Origin: Varroa destructor
Taxonomy: Eukaryota > Arthropoda > Arachnida > Mesostigmata > Varroidae
Direction: 5' to 3'
Length of the DNA stretch: 64,000 nt
Assembly (NCBI RefSeq): GCF_002443255.2
Contig: NW_019211457.1
Span: 21,525,497-21,589,496 of the forward strand
In this document: positions 47,890 through 61,439 of the stretch, piece after piece
Position numbering within the stretch: position 1 is the stretch's first letter
Layout of the letters: every line of letters starts with the position of its first letter
Notes under the pieces: generated by a model
Seen by the model: only the letters and a program-made list of their open reading frames with translations
What the model was told of the DNA's origin: nothing
Database searches by the model: none
Program-made: the position numbers and the translations under genes

Positions 47890-50800
47890 ATAGAAATATC
47901 TTGTATCAGATTACTTCAATTTTAAATGAGATAAGCAACTCGTAATTTTTCGAGTTTTTTGTCTGGCAGTAACACTGCTTAACAAACCTCCAACACGAAA
48001 CGAAATGTGCCCTCGCCAGGTTTCAAACTCACATCTGGAAGCAGATTGGTTTTAACTGGCGACGATAATTCGGAAAGAAAATTGAAAAAGGTGATTAACG
48101 ACAACCACTTATCGCAAGAATCGCAAGTATGAGTACAAAAAGCTCCCCAGGGCAAAGAAACTCTTTGTACAATCGATGGAGAACAACAGGTATGAGATAT
48201 CTATAAAGATAGAATGGATTAATTCTGAACACAAAGAATACACTGGATAGTAGCATGCTGATAGCTCACAAGTTAATCTAGAAGCTCTGGTTAACAATAA
48301 GATTGTTTGACTGAACACGGGAAATAGGTTCAGAATAGTCCTCTAAAAACACATCACAAGTAAAAGTTCTCAAAATACAAGTACGCCATTGAAGTTAGAT
48401 CGCACATGATATAACATAGACAGCAAGGACTACGTGAGCTCCTATTCGAATGCAAAAAAATAAGGACGTGTGAAGCACTAATTAGTACATTACCGAAAGA
48501 ACAATGTTTAAGCCAGCATGTAAGAGTGTACAATAGAACAAATCAAATAAGAATATTCCTAAATCGCAATTATGTCCTAGACAGAACGAGATGCAATATA
48601 AATAAACAGCTAAGAGAAACCACAGCAGAACTTCTACCGTTATAAGAAACTACTGCATGTTTCTCAGAAGTGTCAGAAGCTTATGAGCTCTAATTATCTA
48701 AAGAAAGTCATACAACAGTAGCATATAAATTGAAAAAGGTTCAGCTACAAAAAAGATCACCATAACAGGAAAATTATGATCCGACAAATGGTCCGATGAA
48801 ATTGAGGACCAAGTGTGAATATGGGAGTTGGCGCAGGAGGGTGCTGACAATCTTGCTAGATACTTCTACAAAAAAAAATATTGAGATTCTACTGTAATTT
48901 CTTCTCCTTTTAGGAAAAATATGGTTACAGTCACTGAATATTGGTAATCAAAATTATTGTATTATGAAAGCTAAATCAAGCTCGCAACAAGAGGTAGCTG
49001 ATGTCCTTAGAAAGTTCAAGAAGACGACATCTAGGAGTACGTATGTAGTCATCTATTCTTGCATCTTTTTGCAATAATGTAGTATGTTACTTAAGCTAGG
49101 CAAGTTCTAGTTGCATAAGGGGACAAAGCTGATTTGGCCGTACAGTGATAAATAGTTGCAGGGATACTGTAATTCATAATATACAGTAGCCTACCTACTG
49201 GTTTTTAAGATATAATCACAACAAGTCTTTCTACACAGATACTTGTTTCTTAGAATTACGAAAATATTTGACAAACTAAATTGCGCAGTAGATTATATTG
49301 TTAGGCTACGTCTAGGCAGCAAGCCATAAAAAAAGTCTACAATATCTTATGATCAACACCCACAAAAGTATATGCTGTTTCACGAGTATGCGCATCGGAT
49401 ATTTAGGTCTAGCCTTTAATTAGTAAATGACGATGGAAACCATCTTTTTTAGAATTACAACAGTTACGGGTTGTCGTTATGACTTTCTTATTGTCGAAGA
49501 CACCGAGGAACATCTAGACCTTTCAAGATAAGTGTAAGAAAAATGTAGAACAATACAACGCAAAGTTCTGCGTACTCAGGTATTCAGCAAGGGGAAACAA
49601 AACAATGTTCTCAAAAAAACCAGTAGTTGCTTCAATTCCGACGCCAAGGGGCGTTATTAAATTACGCTCGTTCTTAGCACACGTAGCATTCTACGCTTCC
49701 TTTCGTTGATAACTCAAAATTTATCTCTTATCACATTAAAAACCGAAATGAGTTACTACAGATTGAGACGCGTTTAGACTGGACCATGGAGAGAAACAAA
49801 TGTCTGGGAAAATTATATTGATTTTACACTTTTTACACTTTCATTTACACATCATCGAGTTTGTGGCAAAAATTGAGCATTGGGTAGTAGATCTGATATA
49901 CAATTAAAAAAAGTAAAAAACATGCCACGTTTATTAAACAAATTGCATATCATTCACGTATAATTATAAATAATTGTTAAATTGTAAATAGAATTTGAAT
50001 TTCTCTGCTTTAAGGACAGTGGTATATTACTGCGAATAGCGTAGGCTTTGAACTTAAAATAATGGTTTCAAGTTCCGCTTTATAAAGTTGGAAGAGGTTT
50101 TCAGCATTTTGCTCGTTAAATAACGGTGGTATAAAAGGCAAGTCAACATGGATTTCCTGGTAAGAAACGTGTCCACCGTAGTCGTTTTATAAATTGCATA
50201 TCTTCAAGCATAATGATGTGTTTTGCAGTTTTTACAATGAAGAAATTATATACAAGTTAAGATAGAACCATAACCTTGTTAACCTTTTGAGCTCCAGGGA
50301 ACAGCAGATCTTCAAGATCCTTGTATATTTTAAATATTGACTTTAAGTAAAATACATTTACGAACATCAAGTAGAACTACTCCTAACAATGGCACAATAC
50401 AACTTTTTTGAGGAATGTCCCAAAGGGTAGGTAGCGAAAAACAAAATAATTTCAACCTTCACACAAAACACTTGCAATTAGATAGGCTGATAGCCATCAT
50501 AAAATCGATTGGTGAAAACTCAATCAGTAGGATTCTATGATGCACTCTTTTGAGTGGAATAAATGCGGTGGTATGGTCCGTTACCGGTCCAGTTTTGAAT
50601 CACTGCCAACAGTTGCGTGTATGTAAAGCAAAGGGCAACGAAGCCATACTGGGCGAAATCAAATAGTACCTTTTGGCAGAAAAAGCAGACACGTAATGCA
50701 TTTATTTGTTTTTCGAAAACTTAGCAGGCAAGTGAATACCTGTACTTTTCTACATAGGTCTTAATTTTTTTTGGATGTAGGGATGTCAATACTTCGGCGA

Positions 50801-53630
50801 AGGAAGTTTAGGATAACACTATCATGGCAAAAATGGGGCTTAAGGGTACAGCATAAATCGCAAATTCTTAAAATACAAGAACGTGTAAAATCTGCTCTCG
50901 CTTTAAGTTCAGATAGTAACCTAAAGATGAAAAGGTGTTAAGGACGTGAAGTGTTCTCGAAAGCCAAAGTTCATCTCTGGGAAGATATCGTGTCATATTC
51001 GGTCACACTGACCGTGCACGTCCATTTTAAAGCGTCAATTAGAGCAGCGACTTCTTAAAAGATGTATTGGATAACTAAAAAGATTGTAGTCCTACTAATC
51101 AAAACAATCACAGCTGTTACTGTTAAATGGTTGCATTAAATATTCGCTAGAGCCGGATATTGGAAGCCGTGAGTCTCGAATAACGGCGGAAAATTCCTTA
51201 GTAAGACGCACAACAACGCAGTAGAAACAACGTAGAAAACGAAGTTGGAGTTCACATATTTAGTACCCCCTCATCTCGGATGCATTGAGCTGCCCACATA
51301 AATATAAGGACGATTAAGGAACACTTAAATGTGCAGAATTATGCATATTATTAGAAGTCAGGTTAGTTGTTCTATAAAAACACCCCATAAAAAAGCACTT
51401 AGGAAAAAAATTTAATTGAAATTAGTGACCCAGTCATCATTAGAATACAACGTCTTTTCAAAAAATTATTGATAGTAGGGTCTGTCAAATCATAGGCTCA
51501 GAAATCTTGTTATTAGATTTAATGCATTCATTCATAAAAAAACACCCTAAGCATCAGTTCAAATTATTAGCTCAAACAAGGCCATTTCTACAACCTTAAT
51601 CAACACCTCCAACATTCATCATCTTTGGAGCTCCCGGGCTAAGGCGATCGAGCAAAAACTAGCTTGATAAGGATCACTCTATTCATATCTTAGAGACTGA
51701 GATTATATAGGTCATCCTGATCGCCTATGCGAGTAAATATTCTAGCCTGAATAAAACTATATATTGAGTGAGATCACAACATCTTATAAATTATATAGGT
51801 CACCTTTTCTGACCATGGAAGCTTCCAAATATATTTTCAAAAAGCAACCTTGCAAAAAACGTCATAGTAAGCTTTATACTCTATGATAAAAAGAGGTCCC
51901 CGCGTACGTGACAAAATAACTGAAGCTCAAAAGAAAACAGCGCTAAGCAACACACAAGTGTCAAAACCAGAGTACTTGCCCTAGTTTTTTTTTCAAATCC
52001 TGCGTTTTCAAACCCAAAAAATTTCAAACCTGCGTCGAATAGGAAACGATATATAATTCCATATAGTATGTAAACATATAGCTATGCACGGTCAGCAACA
52101 GAGGAAGGCCTTAATCTAATGGATACTACAGTTAAGACGCTAGCTATATCTTACACTACCGTATCAGGTAACTGTATCGAGTTCGGTACCTGTGAGCAAC
52201 TCACCTGCCTTAAATGCTTCGTTTGTCTACCAAGGAAAAGCACTGAAACAGAAAAAAATGTGGAATAAATAGAATTGGCAACGTGTGTGAAATGCGATGT
52301 TCGTTGCGGACCTGAGTTCATGCTCAACATCCTCAACACTGTGGAACCTAAGTCGGGAATGCTATTGACAAACGATACTTTTTGGTGGGCGTCTTTTACC
52401 GCCAGCCAAAAAATACGACAAACTATTACAGCAAGCCCTAAAATGAGCTCTTCTCTCGAGTACTAAAGGAACAATTTTTAATGTGAAGGCTGCAAGAACA
52501 CTGGTTTCTATACTCAATGGTAGGACTCATACCCATGATGTGTAGCTTCGATAAGTAGTCTAAAAGAGGTTTCGTAAGCGTCGCAAATACCAAAACACTT
52601 TGCTCTATGGCAGTACGTAATAAAGCTATGAAAATGAAGGCAAACAGAAACAGAGGAAGAAGATAGCAACTGCAGGTGACACTGAAAATCTTCGGTGCTT
52701 TTGAAAAAAACCTCATTTAGGGCAGCGGTAGCCACGACCAAATTATCTCCTGGAAACTTCTTATTGAGAAGAGAATAAAACGCATTATAACCTTAGGAAG
52801 AGTGCGCTTTCCAATGTCAAGGAGACCTGAACTAATAAGTCAAACCAGATAGGTGCAACCACGGGAAAGCTCAAAAAAAAGATATCCAACGGATATAACG
52901 GACGACATGGTCAGCTATTATTTTACACGGTACAAGTATTATCAGATACGGCTTTTTCAGCGGTTACCAAAATAAAATAATCGGAAGGGACGATTACGCA
53001 ATATGCACAGATCACGACAGCAGTGAAAAAGAGATGGTCTTCCATGACCTTTGCATAAGCAAGAGTCTTTACATGATCAATATCCAATTTTGCAACAGGC
53101 TAAAAAAACTCAAGACGAAATGAGTGGTTTTCAAAAATGTTAGAGTCATCCAAAATTGGCATCTGATGAACTACTTGATAACAGGAGCACTCATTCATAA
53201 AATATCTATAGACATGAAAATGCATAGTACAGTTACCACAGCTGCGGACGCAGAGACAAAGCCATCACCTGTTCGGGCCTAACCAACAGAGGGAAGCCAA
53301 ATTGTTCATTTTAATTTTTGTCAATTTAAGTAATTAGAAGGATCGATGCTTACTTTTGGTCTTTGCTTTTAGTGGATAACTATTTACGACAAATTCATCT
53401 TCTTAAGTTGAAGTGTCATTTAGTTACATATCCTAGACATGTATAAAGCACTTCGGTTGCTAAAGATTTTAAGAAAGAAAACTGCGTAATCTGAGGATAT
53501 CTCATTTCTTACGTAGAGTTATGATCTGCTTAGGTCGGTAAGAATATCGCACAAACACTTCGTCAGTGTGTTCACGCACAAACTACACCTAACTAACATG
53601 CCGCGTGCCACTGTACCCAGTAGAGCCGCT
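47890..53630. other. Mostly featureless; possible decayed LINE sequence at both ends
   Basis: 47.9-48.9 kb may hold the decayed tail of R1 copy d, judging by its similar purine-rich composition. 49-52 kb shows no recognisable coding blocks. 52.2-53.3 kb is again purine-rich on the plus strand. It could be an endonuclease region upstream of the RT at 53.65 kb, but no diagnostic motif (such as GDFN or SDHxP) was seen. Confidence 0.4.
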
Positions 53631-53639
53631 CTTATGTTT

Positions 53640-53990
53640 TAAGCCGCTCTTATGCCGCTCTGGGTCATATTGATACTTAAAAGTGCTAATTCACTGGTGA
53701 ATGGTAATGACCGTCCTGTGAGTATTTCCCCATCAAGTTCAAAGATGTTTAAGAAAGCTGTCTTCAACCAAATAAATTACGAAAACTCACAATTAAATTA
53801 CCAATTCAGCAATACGATATCATTATTCAATGCCAGCTCAGGTTCACTGCAAAATTGTCAACCGTAATTAAGGTAACCGACTTCGTTGACCGCTTCAGAA
53901 TATACCCACACAAAAAGACCTATGAAAGCTGTATGTGTCGATTTATGGTCGATTTTCGATCATTAACGTCAATAGATTGCTTAGCGAAAT
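53640..53990 (+). mobile_element. LINE reverse transcriptase N-terminal fragment (Jockey/CR1-like)
   Basis: A 71-residue plus frame reads ILILKSANSLVNGNDRPVS then ISPSSSKMFKKAVFNQI. This is a clear match to VxPIxKSGxxxxxxNYRPIS and ILPxxSKIFEKxVxNQL at the start of many LINE RT domains. LNYQFSNTISLF (usual LxxxQFGFRxxxST) follows. After a shift, RPMKAVCVDLWSIFDH near 53.93-53.97 kb matches motif A, KxxxAVFVDLSKAFDxVxH. Downstream RT blocks were not identified. It resembles the third LINE type at 37-38 kb in style, but the fragments barely overlap enough to call them one family. Confidence 0.75.
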
Positions 53991-54487
53991 GTCCACAGAG
54001 CCCAGTTATATAGTTCGAAATTGTACAGGGTAACGCAGATAGTTTTTTTTAATATATACACTTATATATATTGCGCAATTCATTTTACTCCCTGGTGTCG
54101 TAGCTGTACTATTTGTTGAAAACACAACGAGGTTCGGGTTAATAATCCGGGATTATCTTAACGGACTTTTAAGCGGGTTACCCATCATTGAGCAGGGGAT
54201 TAACCTTGCCGCAACCGCAGTATACAGTTTCTACAGCTGCGAATTTTCAACGACAGACTACATAAATCTTGGAAAAACAATGCCTGGGTGTGCTGAATGA
54301 CACCAACTGTCTTGACTTATAACTTAGAGTTCGATCTAACTTGTTTTTAACTAAAATTACATATAAAAAACATTAAAATTTGTTATAACTACTTGTCATG
54401 TTTACTAAAATTTCCCGAACAATTCCAGAATAGTTATAAAAAAAATTGCATCCTAAAACTGTAATAGATCAAAGGCTACTTTTGAAG

Positions 54488-54493
54488 TTTATT
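54488..54493 (-). promoter_or_regulatory. Candidate polyadenylation signal of mRpL47
   Basis: AATAAA on the minus strand, about 165 nt past the mRpL47 stop codon. It is the first canonical hexamer downstream. AGTAAA variants occur closer to the stop, so the true site could be earlier. Confidence 0.45.
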
Positions 54494-54656
54494 GTAATTG
54501 CCCGTAATGCTGAATGCTATTCTTTGGAGCCCTTAATTTAAATTTCTTACAATACAGCTAAAGGTACGATTTACTAAGTATAGCACAGCATTTACTGACT
54601 AACTTGCAATCATTGATCAAACACCTGCATTTCTAGGTATACAAAATTTGAAAGTA

Positions 54657-56575
54657 TCAAGGAAATAAAAGTTTTCCTTGAACTTCTTTTTGAATTTTTT
54701 CGACATCGATATCAGGAAACCTGCGTTTTAATTCTGTCACGTCAACGTCGGGGAACAACTCAAACTGGCGACGAACCCTCCTTCGGTTTGCTTGGTCTAG
54801 ACGTTCCTAAAATGGAAAATAATGATACAAATTAACGGTTAAGAATTATTAATTTCGTGTATGTTCGTACAGTCTAGGAGTACAAACACTAGAGGAGACA
54901 TTATGGCGTCAAAAATAATTATGCTTATCTCAATACCATAAACTCTAAGCCTTGCAAGCAAGGCTAGAATTTCCTGTAGACAAATAAAAAATAAATGGAA
55001 TTGTAGAGATACAGCATTAAAAGCATGTCTAGTTCACATTTATTAAATATATTAAGACATAATAACAAACCAAATTTTATTTTCCTTTTTAAGTGTTTTC
55101 GGGATTTTGAGATCCCAACACAGTTTCTGTTAGTGAAAGGAAATCTAAAACCTAAATAAAGCTAATTTCAACTAAAAAATATCTTTTCCTGAAGTTGCTG
55201 TTTTTCAAGACGTGTTATTTTTAAAAAGAATGTTTCGTCTCTATTTAATTATAATGTCCAATTGTATCCTCTATAGATTTGCTCTGCATTTCGTAACTAA
55301 GTACTCAGTGCCATCGAAAAACACACGTGTTTGATTGTTTCAAGTTTTCAATTCATTGTTGTTATTTATTTTTTTCTTATTTATTATTTATCTATTATTT
55401 TACCTTTTGTCGTTATGTACATTTGGCATATCTTAGAATAGATTCCGTAATATTAGTTTAAGAATACTCAATACTTTATAGAGTCGTTTGCTGAAAATTT
55501 TCCCCGACTTTTTGTCAATCCAGAGATTATTACTGTTAATTTAATTAAACAATGAAAATGTATTATTCGATCGAATAAAAAACTAAAAGCAATGATGCAC
55601 TAAGATAAGCACACTCGAATGCCGTCACAGTAAACGTGTTGCAGTCAATATATTCCTGTAAACCTAAGAACTCCAGTTAACCGAAAAAAAAGTTAGTAAG
55701 AGAGAGAGGGAGAGAACGAAAAAGAATGCAATTTATTGATTAAGCTAAAAAAACGCTTCCGATAATTTTTTACATTTTCGCATAATATTCAAAGTTTTTA
55801 AAACAAAAAATTGCATACTTTTAGTGACACATTTTACGTATAAGTATAATGAAGAACTGAGTCAGCAGTTATCATGTGTACGTTACATAACTAATGTCAC
55901 AATGAGACACATAAATATATAAAGAAACAACAAAATACACCGTACCTTTCTTTTCATTTCCAGCTCCCGATATCGCTGAAGAAACCAGTTTTGGTTCTTA
56001 TCATTGAATGGCAAGGGGTACTTTCTGTTATATGAACTGTTATACCGCTGAGGCATCCAGTGCTCCGACAGACGTGTTTTTTTAACAATTCCCATCCAAT
56101 CTAATTTATTTTGGACAGGCCTTTCCCCAGATTCACCTACCTCCAGATCGAAATAGGCCTTGTTACGCTCTCGAACAACACTTTCAAGGTTTGTCATCGA
56201 TTCCTCAACCTTATCTAACCGCTCGGGGCTCGGCATAATTTCGATCTCATTCTTTGCTGCGGCTTCAAGCGTGAGCAATAGATTGCGCTCTTTGAGAAGT
56301 ACATACCACAGTTTGTGGAGATCACTGTTCGATTTAATTCGCAATTCATGGAGGTTCCAGCTGCGTCCATGTTTCACTTCAAAGGCTCCAAAGTTTTCGG
56401 GACTATCAAAAAACTCTTTCAGTCCATCTACATTTGTAAACTCTTCCTTTTTGTTCTCAACATCTTTCGATGTTTTACTTGGTGAGCTTACCGTATGTGA
56501 ATTAAAAAAACGAACTTCAGCGAAAATACGGGCACAACGCCGGAATGCCCCAAATTGTTGGATAAACAAAGGCAT
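54657..56575 (-). CDS. mRpL47: Mitochondrial large-subunit ribosomal protein L47 (uL29m), two exons
   Basis: Structural protein of the mitochondrial ribosome large subunit, homologous to bacterial L29 near the polypeptide exit tunnel. The CDS is a join of 56,575-55,946 (210 codons) and 54,806-54,657 (49 codons and stop), 259 residues, close to the roughly 250 of mammalian MRPL47. Residues 1-30 are rich in Arg and aromatic residues and poor in acidic ones, a plausible mitochondrial presequence. The family core covers about residues 50-145 with GLKEFF, GRSWNLHELRIKSNSDLHK, KLWYVLLKERNLLLTLE and MPSPERLDKVEESM, all characteristic. A basic middle (WMPQRY, YNRKYPLPF) and a charged helical tail follow. 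Exon 1 ends KRK, AAG|GTACGG, and exon 2 opens CCATTTTAG|GAACGT, both in phase 0. Without splicing the frame would read into hydrophobic intron residues. The start is the first ATG of the frame, with no earlier in-frame Met after the upstream stop. Confidence 0.95.
54807..55945 (-). other. mRpL47 intron (1,139 nt, phase 0)
   Basis: It begins GTACGG and ends with a T-rich tract, TTTCCATTTTAG, on the minus strand. Removing it joins KRK to ERLDQANRRR in frame and gives a continuous basic helix typical of the family tail. The intron is AT-rich and contains an AG-rich tract at about 55.70-55.72 kb on the plus strand. No nested gene was seen. Confidence 0.9.
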
Positions 56576-56596
56576 GAGTATACGGGTTGTGAGTAC

Positions 56597-56598
56597 CT
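56597..56598 (-). other. Possible splice acceptor 21 nt before the mRpL47 start
   Basis: The minus strand reads CAATTATTTTTAG then GTACTCAC, shortly before the ATG. It has the form of a 3' splice site and could end a 5'-UTR intron or accept a spliced leader. The pyrimidine tract is short and no matching donor was established. Confidence 0.3.
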
Positions 56599-56599
56599 A

Positions 56600-59500
56600 A
56601 AAATAATTGCGTAACGCAAAATGTTCAAGATCGATGTTAAAAACGGTACAAAACGTCGTCTAGCACACACAAACGTACAGCCAATTCTGGTTGAATGCCT
56701 AACGCCGGGGCAGGACGTAAAACTCGAGATGTTTAGGTGTCCTGTGCCCCAATGTTTTTATTGATGGATGAATTATGCTTGAAGAGGTCTGGAGGCGATT
56801 GAGTTGTGAGAAAGGAGCCTTTGAGTACTTTCCAAAACGCGCGCTTTCTCAATAATTTATTCCTTTTTACGGACAGTGGGTAATAGGCTTTATTATATTA
56901 CAAACACAAGTTCACATATACAAGATCCATAGCATGGAATGAATTTTGAACCTCGTTTCCGTTCAAACTAAATTTGTCGAGATCACAAAAACGGTAGCTC
57001 TTGAAAAATCTAACGTATTATAAGCTTGCCATATCGTATATTTTCATACTTTTCTGTTCATTTCACCATTCGCGAGACAAATTGGCGAAATCGAGCTAGT
57101 GAATGTCTTGAGCTACCTAAAAGCTCATCAAAGTTTTCCCTACTTGATATAGTTAGCTGGATTCGTACGTGCTTCACTCTGGTTATGCTAGCGATGGTGA
57201 AGCTGTCTTCTTGTCAACTGTATAAGAACCCCAGCATTTAATTCGCAAAATATCTTTCCAATCTGATCAATTAAATTATTTAAAAAGCAAAATAGATGGA
57301 GCATATCTGCAAATCCCATAGTCTAATTAAAAATAGAAAGTAAATAAAATTCAACAAAATCTAATATTAATGGTAGTATCAATTATTTGACATTGAAACG
57401 TTACATAGTATTAAAGCTTTTTAATTAATTATGTTTTTCGTTTAATTTTAGCTCTTTAATTAAATGTGTCTTAGAAATACTAGATAAGGTTAGTTTATTG
57501 ACTATTATTTGTTAGTTCGTAAACGCTAAGTCAATAATAAGAGATTATTGTCGATCTACCGAAATCTATTTTTACTTTAAAGCGTGAGGGCCCTAGAGTG
57601 TGACTTTGGTGATTTGCTGAATGGGCAAATTACCCCTGCCTTGAACCCAAGTTATCAGTCTGTCATTTTAGTAGGCTATCAGAAGCCAATAGAAATCTAG
57701 CCTCTTTTAACATATAGATCGATAAGATTGTTAAAACAACGGGACCTTATTGTAATAAGAAGATATGCTACGATACGCTTATTCACATCCTACTGGCTAC
57801 TCTCATTGCAGAATTGCTTTACACGTGCGAACTATTAAAATAAGAACTAGTTATGTAATTCGTACCAACTGTGTTTCGTGTATTCCGTTAGCAAGTTGTT
57901 TTGTCCCAACTCAATGTGATATTCTGTCCTTCTGTAGCTCAATACATCGCTTTTCGGAAGATATAATTTTTATTTCTTGGATGAAGCGGGTCTTTCCTGC
58001 CAGCCAGTTTTGTTTAACTATGAATCTTGTTAAAGAAATTTTATATTTGCATTGTACTTGGGCAGTAGGTTGAAGTTTTATGTCACTCATAAATAGCAAG
58101 ATAGGCTAGGAATAGGTCGTAAAGTAGGTGTCATGGCGTTGAAATACACTTTTGGGGCTTCCGAAACTTTTCTTTCAGACCACAACGTTGGTGTAACTAG
58201 GCGCAATACGCACTTATATGACAAATAGCTTCGATACAAAATTATATTGTTAGACTTATCTAAACGATAATTTCCACTGACTTCTTTAAGCATCAAGTCC
58301 ATTTGACTATAAATATAAATTTCTCAGCTGAATTCACAGTGGAGGTGCGTTGTAATCGCACACTAAACCATCGCGTTAAGTTAACTAACGATAATATGTC
58401 TGTGGCTCATTACCATTTAATTTGAAGTAACCGACCATTAACTGACGACTGAACCCAAAGCTTTATTGTTATGTATCTGGTTTTTTGCCCATCCTAACGC
58501 CATGCAAATTTCAAAGACAAATGTGGACAGATGTCCTAAATAGTATCGAAGGGAGAACAGCTGAAGGTCCATCTTGATTTACACTAAATCAAAATGGTAT
58601 TGAAAGTTCAGCGCTAAAATTTACTTTGCAGATTACAACGCCAGCAAATAATTTTGTTTAAGTTAGTTTCACATATTTTATAATCAACAATATACGTGTC
58701 CTTCTGGCCATGTCATTATTCATAAAATTAATAGTAACGTAATCTTAGATAATAATTCAATCCAATTCCCCATCTTGACGCTGCGCCAATTGAAAAAAGT
58801 CTTGGAACGATCAACACGAATGTCAATATATGTAAAATTCGAAACACATCATCAATAAAGTGCGCCGTACCACGAATATACCATTTATCTTTACAACCGA
58901 ATATGATGCTTAAATGAGAAAAACGATACAACCGCTATGTTTGCTTTTTAGGACTAGATCAATCTAGTCGCATTGACTACTGCAGCCAATTAGATCAGCT
59001 TTCCGGCACTTCTTAGCGTTTTTCAGAGAAGTGTCTAATACCGTTTTATTCACATGGACGGATTAATTAAAATATGTGCTAAAAATTTTATGTGAGCACA
59101 AATTGCACTTCGGACAAAAAGTAGCTGCGGTCTCTTTAAGAGCCTACTGTGTTCAAAAACCAAAGCAGCTTAATGCAAAATTGTTTTCATTACAGCCACT
59201 TTGATTAACCGTCAAAAACGGAGGCGGAAGGTGCTGTTTATGTTTGTAGACAATAGTATCTACTTCGTACCACTTTTCTGTTTTACTAAAGGATTTTGGT
59301 AATAGGAAGCAGAATACCCATATAGGTCCAGTCTATTCCTATTTCAATAAATCCTTGATGACCGAAGCAGAAACCGAAACAAGAAAAATGCTTTTTACGC
59401 GAATTGGATTTTAAATGCTTGCTTTCAAAACAGAAGATACAAGCAATTTTACGAATCTCGCGGTAGTCGTTTTAGCTAAATTGACTGACTTCGGAGGAAA

Positions 59501-60630
59501 ACGCCAAGATAAGATAGATCTAATGCTCATAGGATACCCTCTCAAAAGGAGCAAAGATCATTTGAGGCAATTAAGCTAAAATGTCATCATAGCTTAAACA
59601 AACGTTGCTACAAATAATGAAATAGGTAAAAAGGATTATAACCTGCAGATTCTGTAGAATCAATTATTAAAAATCACTTTCTCTGCAAAACCAGATTTTA
59701 AATTTCTTAAGGATCCTAAAGCAATATCTGCAACTGGCTTAATCTCTCTTCAAGAAGCTGAGAGATCTCCGCAAGTAAAATACGCAAACGAAAAGGTCCT
59801 ACGTCCCAGCGCCTGCATAACGCATCTTTTAATAACTGGTTGCGTAGCTTTCCTTAGGATAAAATCTTGTACCGTTTTTTTTGTTCTTCTTCCTCGGGTT
59901 TAGTTCAGCAGCCTCTGCCAGCACTGCAAATACCTCGGCCACTGAACTTAAATAATTTTGTGCTCATGTTTTGCAGCCTTTGTAGACAGAAGATGTTGTC
60001 TTTCAGCAAACTGTGTATGTAGTTTTATTAAGAGAATAATTATATGTTTTATAAATTAATTTAAACTACTGATGTTTTTTCAGATGCTATATGATTGGTT
60101 CTTTCATTGTATAGCAATATTTATCAGCTAAATGAGTACAACTATTTTATCTCCTAAACGCCGATAAAAGCGAAAATATCTGCAAAAGCGAAAGAGTCGC
60201 AAAAGGGAATATGTATGTATACATATTGTAATAAAGGAAATATAATATCAATAGATAAATAAACACGCCTGCAATTACACAAAATTAGAGCTAGCACTTC
60301 TGAAGCGCTTGTCCGTCCCAGCCGATAATAAAGCCAGTCCGCTTCATTTTGATGGCAAAGGCGGAATAGCTGGCGATATGGTTGAAAGCACGGAATAGTT
60401 ACCTTTCCTAGGTAAACGCAGGAATATTTCGTTTGCCGGTAGAGGAGGAACGGGAGATGCTTTAACGGTTTGTGTGGATTAAACGACGGAAAGCTAGAGG
60501 TCAAGCTCAAATTTAGCGTACTCTCTAGAGAACTAGGTCCAAGATATGCTACTTTCGGTAACTTATTTACAGCATCTAGAATCAGAAAGAAGTGTTCATT
60601 CGGGTGATCCGATCTTATATGCTATAAAAA
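56600..60630. other. Intergenic stretch upstream of mRpL47
   Basis: The first 150 bp should hold the mRpL47 promoter, but no TATA box was recognised. The short frames at 57.0-57.2, 57.8-58.1, 58.1-58.3 and 60.15-60.51 kb lack known motifs. Composition becomes less AT-rich from about 60.3 kb. Confidence 0.45.
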
Positions 60631-60639
60631 TATGAAAAC

Positions 60640-61430
60640 CTCCACCACAAGTGTATTCACCAAAGAGGGAATAACGGTTGCTGGGAGGACCTACGCGCAG
60701 TTCCCGCAGGTAGCAAGGAAGGACCAGGAGTAACAAGTTTCAGATGTTTTGGCATTGAAATTCGAAGGCCGTCCTGCGGATCCTCTAACCTCTATACACG
60801 CCACTGAAAAAACCATTCTCGGCGCATGGATCATGACGTATTTATTAGCCAGTCCTCAGTGCCCAGCGTTAATACGGGAAGGCAGGGAGGTTTCTGGGTC
60901 CACGTTCAACGAACGCACACTGTAACGGAAGGGTCACAATCACGCAAAAAATCAGCGAAAGTATTAGTGTTCCAAACGTGTTATCTGAGTTATCCAAATG
61001 TTAGCAAGATCGTACACTAAGTAATAACTAGTTTTTTGGAACATTGACACGGGGATATGGGCTGTACCACGTGAGTCCGTCGGCGGCTGCTACGTGTGCT
61101 AGTTTGTGGGAGAGAACCAAGGAAGTGCAATTTTTCACTCCGTTTACCGAGTATCCGCAAATCCTTTGCTAGAAGGTAAGCATTCACCTTATCGAAGAAG
61201 ATGAACAGTTTGTCACTATAGACACTACCACGGATTTCGGACCGTCAGTAAGTCTTAGTACCTGGGCCTGTTGCTTCGCACACCCCTGAACGCGTAGAGG
61301 CAGTTGTGCCACCCCTTAGTTGGTTTGGGAATACCACCGGACAAATGCATAAAGATTACGGGGATGCCTTGCTAGAGAGAAGCGTAGAGTTCCTGGGTTC
61401 TAGAAGATATCGACTGCATATTGAAGACAT
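60640..61430 (+). other. GC-rich coding-like patch of unknown origin
   Basis: It is distinctly richer in GC than its surroundings. One plus-strand frame runs for about 120 codons with a single stop (60.64-61.02 kb) and includes QFPQVARKDQ, FEGRPADPLTSIHATEKTI and CPALIREGREVSGSTF. These look protein-like, but I do not recognise them. Further stops follow after 61.0 kb. It may be a decayed exon, a processed pseudogene or the ORF of another mobile element. Confidence 0.35.
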
Positions 61431-61439
61431 TCTGACGAA

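Noticed and set aside
56160..56600. 146-residue plus-strand frame, the longest on that strand near mRpL47
   Set aside because: It is exactly antisense to exon 1 of mRpL47, whose minus-strand protein is a clear family match. Its composition (Ser/Arg-rich) is that of a shadow frame.
60154..60510. 118-residue minus-strand frame
   Set aside because: No family motif, no splice context, and a Leu/Phe/Tyr/Cys-rich composition typical of the antisense of purine-rich DNA.
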